Assembly (NCBI GenBank): GCA_001897605.1
Contig: MKTL01000006.1
Coordinates: 672,724 to 736,723, forward strand
DNA length: 64,000 nt
Reading direction: 5' to 3'
From: Clostridiales bacterium 38-18
GTDB taxonomy: Bacteria > Bacillota > Clostridia > Peptostreptococcales > Acidaminobacteraceae
Under the pieces are notes generated by a model, which was not told where the DNA came from, did no database searches, and saw only the letters and a list, made by a program, of their open reading frames with translations. The first letter of the stretch is position 1. Every line of letters starts with the position of its first letter. Below are positions 61,661-64,000 of this stretch, piece by piece. The position numbers were made by a program, and so were the translations under genes.

Positions 61661-61998
61661 TGTCATATGTTCCCAATCAAGGTGATATTATTTATTTAGA
61701 CTTTGATCCACAAGCAGGACATGAGCAAAAAGGTAGAAGACCTGCATTAGTTATTAGTAATTCAACTTATAATAGATCTACAAAAATGGCTTTAGTATGC
61801 CCAATTACAAATACAAATAGGCATTACCCACTACATGTCACGCTAACTTCAAAAACTAAAACATCTGGTTTTATAATGTGTGAACAAGTAAAAGCACTAG
61901 ACATAAATTTCAGAAATGCTGAGTTTTATGAACGAATTCCAGCTATTCTTATGCATGAAGTTTATGATATTATTTATGGTATTATTGAAATTGAGTAA
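61660..61998 (+). CDS. mazF: MazF/PemK-type endoribonuclease toxin
   Basis: A 112-residue toxin: QGDIIYLDFDPQAGHEQKGR RPALVIS, VCPITNTNRHYPLHVTLTSK and EQVKALD are MazF-family hallmarks (the RP motif and the Arg/Thr active site). It is intact, unlike the other two toxin genes here. It cleaves mRNA when MazE is lost. Confidence 0.92.
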   Translation: MSYVPNQGDIIYLDFDPQAGHEQKGRRPALVISNSTYNRSTKMALVCPITNTNRHYPLHVTLTSKTKTSGFIMCEQVKALDINFRNAEFYERIPAILMHEVYDIIYGIIEIE

Positions 61999-62022
61999 AG
62001 ATGTCTTTACTCTTTTTTTTTG
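61993..62022 (+). terminator. terminator of the MazEF cassette
   Basis: GAGTAAAG (61993-62000) and CTTTACTC (62005-62012) around a 4-nt loop followed by a T-run. It overlaps the mazF stop codon. Confidence 0.9.
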
Positions 62023-62044
62023 GTATTATATCTTTTAATTTTTC

Positions 62045-62098
62045 CTATAACGTTCTTGCAGTCCTCGCAGCGTAAGTTGCGAGGACTTTGTGCTATAT
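62045..62098 (-). repeat. attC-like site, near consensus
   Basis: CTATAAC to GCTATAT. Core CAGTCCTCGCA / TGCGAGGACT perfect, loop GCGTAAGT, right spacer TTGT. Outer boxes are both changed in a complementary manner (TATAAC / GCTATA). Confidence 0.9.
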
Positions 62099-62113
62099 GA
62101 AGGCGTTTATCAT

Positions 62114-62584
62114 TTACTTACTTGTTTTTTCAAAGAATTTTTTGTAGAATTTTCCAAGCAACAATCTAATACCTTCCACCAAATTAATAAATATTAGCCA
62201 TTTTATAAAAAAGATTGTATAACCTAAAAAATTGCTTTTAAAACTTATTTGGGTATAAATATTTTTTAGTTTATTCCCGATATCAACTCTATCTAAAGTC
62301 AAGTCATATTCACTTATATTTGATATGTTTTTTTGTGCCCACCTATAATCGTAGTTTACACTTGCTAAATAATGCAATGCGCTCGTTGTACTCTGATCAT
62401 ATACACTTGTTTCAAGTTGGTCATCAATAGAACTAACAAATGTAAATGAATCATACTCTTTATGTATAAAATACTTTGTCATCTGATTAACTTCACCTAA
62501 ACTGGTATTTAACATGACATTAAATGGTAATAGAATAATAATCATCGCAACTATTACAAAGAAATTAAACTTAATCATTCGCAT
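62114..62584 (-). CDS. membrane protein (cassette), 156 aa
   Basis: N-terminal helix (about 6-24), an extracellular polar region of about 85 residues (TKYFIHKEYDSFTFVSSIDD onward), a second helix (about 118-138) and a basic C-terminus FYKKFFEKTSK. Function unknown. There is no strong RBS in front of the ATG at 62584; a second possible start is two codons later. Confidence 0.55.
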   Translation of the reverse strand: MRMIKFNFFVIVAMIIILLPFNVMLNTSLGEVNQMTKYFIHKEYDSFTFVSSIDDQLETSVYDQSTTSALHYLASVNYDYRWAQKNISNISEYDLTLDRVDIGNKLKNIYTQISFKSNFLGYTIFFIKWLIFINLVEGIRLLLGKFYKKFFEKTSK

Positions 62585-62634
62585 TTTTTATCCACCTTTT
62601 TTTGTTTTTCTGTCTTTTTCTCCTATTCGCTTTC

Positions 62635-62688
62635 ATGTAACGTTCTTGCAGTCCTCACAGCGTAAGTTGCGAGGACTGTATGTTAGAC
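62635..62688 (-). repeat. attC-like site, near consensus
   Basis: ATGTAAC to GTTAGAC. Core CAGTCCTCACA with loop GCGTAAGT and TGCGAGGACTG; a single G-to-A change leaves an A-C mismatch. It lies 5 nt from the stop of 62693-63418. Confidence 0.92.
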
Positions 62689-62692
62689 GAAG

Positions 62693-63418
62693 TTATTTGA
62701 CCATAATCTTTACTGTGCTTTTTCTTCCTTTTATTGTTTTAATTGAATTATTATATATACAATTAATGCAATATCTTGTTTCTAACGCCTTCTTAATATT
62801 ATCAGTATGGTCATTTCCTTTACCCGAAATTACAATTGAAGGTGCTATATGTTCAATACCATTACTAGAAGTTTTTTTCAGGCATTTTGGGATTAACTCA
62901 TTTACTATGCCTATAAAATTAAAAATTAACTCAGGAAAAGGAACAAAATTTTTCGCTTCATAAAAAGAAATGACGTCTGAACTCTTCACAAAATTGATCG
63001 CTCTTAAAGTTTTCGAAACTGTTAGGGGAGTAGTTGTCACAATTGATCCTTTTTTTATAACAGATATATCAGGTGTCATATAAATACCAGTAGAATGAAA
63101 TGATTCAACAGTTAAATTATGTCTAACTTCGTATGACATCACTTTTTTCCCAATTTTTTTTTCTACTTCAAAAAAAGAAAAATTTGATGGATACCCATTC
63201 GGAGAAAGTTTATACTTAAACACATTACCATAAAGATTTTTAGGTATAACAGTATAGTTATTATCTTGATAATATCTTACAATAGAATTATAGACACTAA
63301 TTTCAAATATATCAGATATTCTTTTGGAATACGATCCAATTACTGCTTTATTAGTTTTTAAAAATTTTCTAATATCATCTTTAATTAACTTAATATTTAT
63401 TCTATTTCCATCACTCAT
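62693..63418 (-). CDS. PD-(D/E)XK nuclease-like protein (cassette), possible defence gene
   Basis: A 241-residue protein. The conserved acidic pattern is Glu97 in SYEVRHN, Asp117 in MTPDISV and the E-x-K box in FYEAKNFVPF (Glu154, Lys156), spaced as in PD-(D/E)XK nucleases. The rest has no recognised domain. It overlaps the partner gene at 63411 by 8 nt, so they form one two-gene cassette. Such pairs often act against phages, but this is not proven here. Confidence 0.6.
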   Translation of the reverse strand: MSDGNRINIKLIKDDIRKFLKTNKAVIGSYSKRISDIFEISVYNSIVRYYQDNNYTVIPKNLYGNVFKYKLSPNGYPSNFSFFEVEKKIGKKVMSYEVRHNLTVESFHSTGIYMTPDISVIKKGSIVTTTPLTVSKTLRAINFVKSSDVISFYEAKNFVPFPELIFNFIGIVNELIPKCLKKTSSNGIEHIAPSIVISGKGNDHTDNIKKALETRYCINCIYNNSIKTIKGRKSTVKIMVK

Positions 63419-63839
63419 CTAAGTTTTCCTCGTTGATGAATTTTTCTATTTCTTTAAACAAACCATAAGAATCAGTTATTTCTAAAATATCAGCTGAGAT
63501 TCTATATTTATTAATAATGGTTAAGTATTTTTTTTTCAGCATTGCCAACTCATTTGCTTGCTCTATATCAAATTTACTACTTCCTATTGAAATGCGGCTA
63601 ACACTATTATTTAATGATTTAATCTTAAAAAAATTAATTAATGAATCAGCATCCCTTATAACACTGTTATATATAACGTTTAATACAGCACAGAACTGGT
63701 AAATTTCAAAATCACTATTATTTACTTCTTTGTACTTTTTCGAATACTGATACTTCAGGTCTTTAATCAAAAAATCATAGTTAGTCCTGGCTTTAATTCT
63801 CAAATTATATGGTATTAAATCAATGAACTCATCAATCAT
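63411..63839 (-). CDS. partner protein of the nuclease-like cassette, 142 aa
   Basis: A soluble helical protein: LRIKARTNYDFLIKDLKYQY and KFDIEQANELAMLKKKYLTI. No family was recognised. It is the 5' gene of the two-gene cassette, overlapping the nuclease-like gene by 8 nt. It could sense, restrain or help the nuclease. RBS GGCGGTAAACAT. Confidence 0.6.
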   Translation of the reverse strand: MIDEFIDLIPYNLRIKARTNYDFLIKDLKYQYSKKYKEVNNSDFEIYQFCAVLNVIYNSVIRDADSLINFFKIKSLNNSVSRISIGSSKFDIEQANELAMLKKKYLTIINKYRISADILEITDSYGLFKEIEKFINEENLDE

Positions 63840-63864
63840 ATATGTTTACCGCCTTTATAATTTC

Positions 63865-63919
63865 GTCTAACGTTCTTGCAGTCCCTCGCAGCGTAAGTTG
63901 CGAGGACTGTGTGTTATCT
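63865..63919 (-). repeat. attC-like site, near consensus (rightmost)
   Basis: GTCTAAC to GTTATCT. Core CAGTCCCTCGCA has one extra C (bulged base), loop GCGTAAGT, TGCGAGGACTG. The extra unpaired base fits the known role of extrahelical bases in attC strand choice, or is a simple insertion. Confidence 0.92.
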
Positions 63920-63945
63920 GATGTCCGTTTTGAGCGATAGAGATT

Positions 63946-64000
63946 TTATTCTTCAACTATCAAAGCGGAACATTCTACTTTTCTTACAACATAACCTAAC
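63946..64000 (-). CDS. C-terminal end of the next cassette gene (runs off window)
   Basis: The last 17 codons of a minus-strand gene (ending ...LGYVVRKVECSALIVEE, stop at 63946). It sits 26 nt from the attC at 63919, as expected for the next cassette. Too short to name. LGYVV-x-K is reminiscent of GNAT or VOC C-termini but is not diagnostic. Confidence 0.4.
   Translation of the reverse strand, partial: LGYVVRKVECSALIVEE

Larger units (their letters stand above)
49362..64000 (-). mobile_element. integron-type gene-cassette array (no integrase in window)
   Basis: Eighteen attC-like sites separate short minus-strand genes, one or two genes per interval, with each site a few bases 3' of its gene. 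Sites share TAAC...GTTA outer boxes and a palindromic core, and 17 of 18 have the same orientation. The layout (gene plus site, reversed toxin-antitoxin cassettes, diverse unrelated functions) is the hallmark of chromosomal integron arrays; without an integrase the segment is a CALIN-type cluster. It continues beyond position 64000. Confidence 0.85.

Noticed and set aside
62514..62963. Plus-strand ORFs opposite the membrane and nuclease-like cassettes
   Set aside because: They run antisense across an attC site and two better minus-strand genes, and have no ribosome sites.
54487..63919. CRISPR-like repetitive array
   Set aside because: Repeats are about 54 bp, palindromic throughout, and spaced 500-2000 bp apart by genes, not by short uniform spacers. 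No cas genes are present.

Overview
The window looks like a low-GC chromosome of a Gram-positive (Bacillota) bacterium. The evidence is strong AGGAGG-type ribosome binding sites, a Gram-positive signal peptidase I, LytTR two-component systems with a GHKL-type kinase, and family-3 glycosidases. UGA is used as a normal stop (for example the ATGA overlap at 27124-27127), so the code is standard. A motile clostridial lineage is plausible because there is a chemoreceptor, but the species is not identifiable from the sequence alone. Nearly every gene lies on the minus strand. No tRNA, rRNA, CRISPR array or integrase gene was seen.

Layout. 1-22.6 kb: short, mostly single-function genes (GNAT acetyltransferases, PPOX, YCII, VOC, GFA, DUF1801, SAM methyltransferases, small membrane proteins), a chemoreceptor at 2.6-4.7 kb and signal peptidase I at 9.1 kb, plus broken genes near 17.6-18.5 kb and a 21-copy 8-bp tandem repeat at 19.6 kb. 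22.8-33 kb: a carbohydrate and signalling locus with two LytTR response regulators, a GHKL histidine kinase, a permuted membrane-anchored GH3 enzyme, a cytosolic GH3 enzyme, a GtrA-like flippase and a GT2 glycosyltransferase. 33-49 kb: more methyltransferases, acetyltransferases and small membrane or secreted proteins, with many gene remnants.

The main discovery is at about 49.4-64 kb and continues past the window edge: an integron-type gene-cassette array. Eighteen attC-like sites separate short genes. The consensus site carries a GTCTAAC-type outer box, a CAGTCCTCGCA / TGCGAGGACTG stem with an 8-nt loop, and a GTTAGAC-type outer box. All but one site point the same way, with the site just 3' of each minus-strand gene. 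Cassette contents are typical of sedentary chromosomal integrons: methyltransferases, GNAT, nucleoside deaminase, kinase, secreted or membrane hypotheticals, three reversed toxin-antitoxin cassettes (HigBA-, HicAB- and MazEF-like), and a two-gene cassette with a PD-(D/E)XK nuclease signature that may be a defence system. An IS110-family element sits inside the array.

The sites are near-perfect on the right (54.5-64 kb) and increasingly decayed on the left (49-54 kb). Together with gene orientation, this predicts that attI and any integrase lie to the right of position 64000. A relic zone at about 40-49 kb holds gene fragments and a truncated paralogue of a cassette gene but no clear sites. 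It may be the eroded old end of the array.
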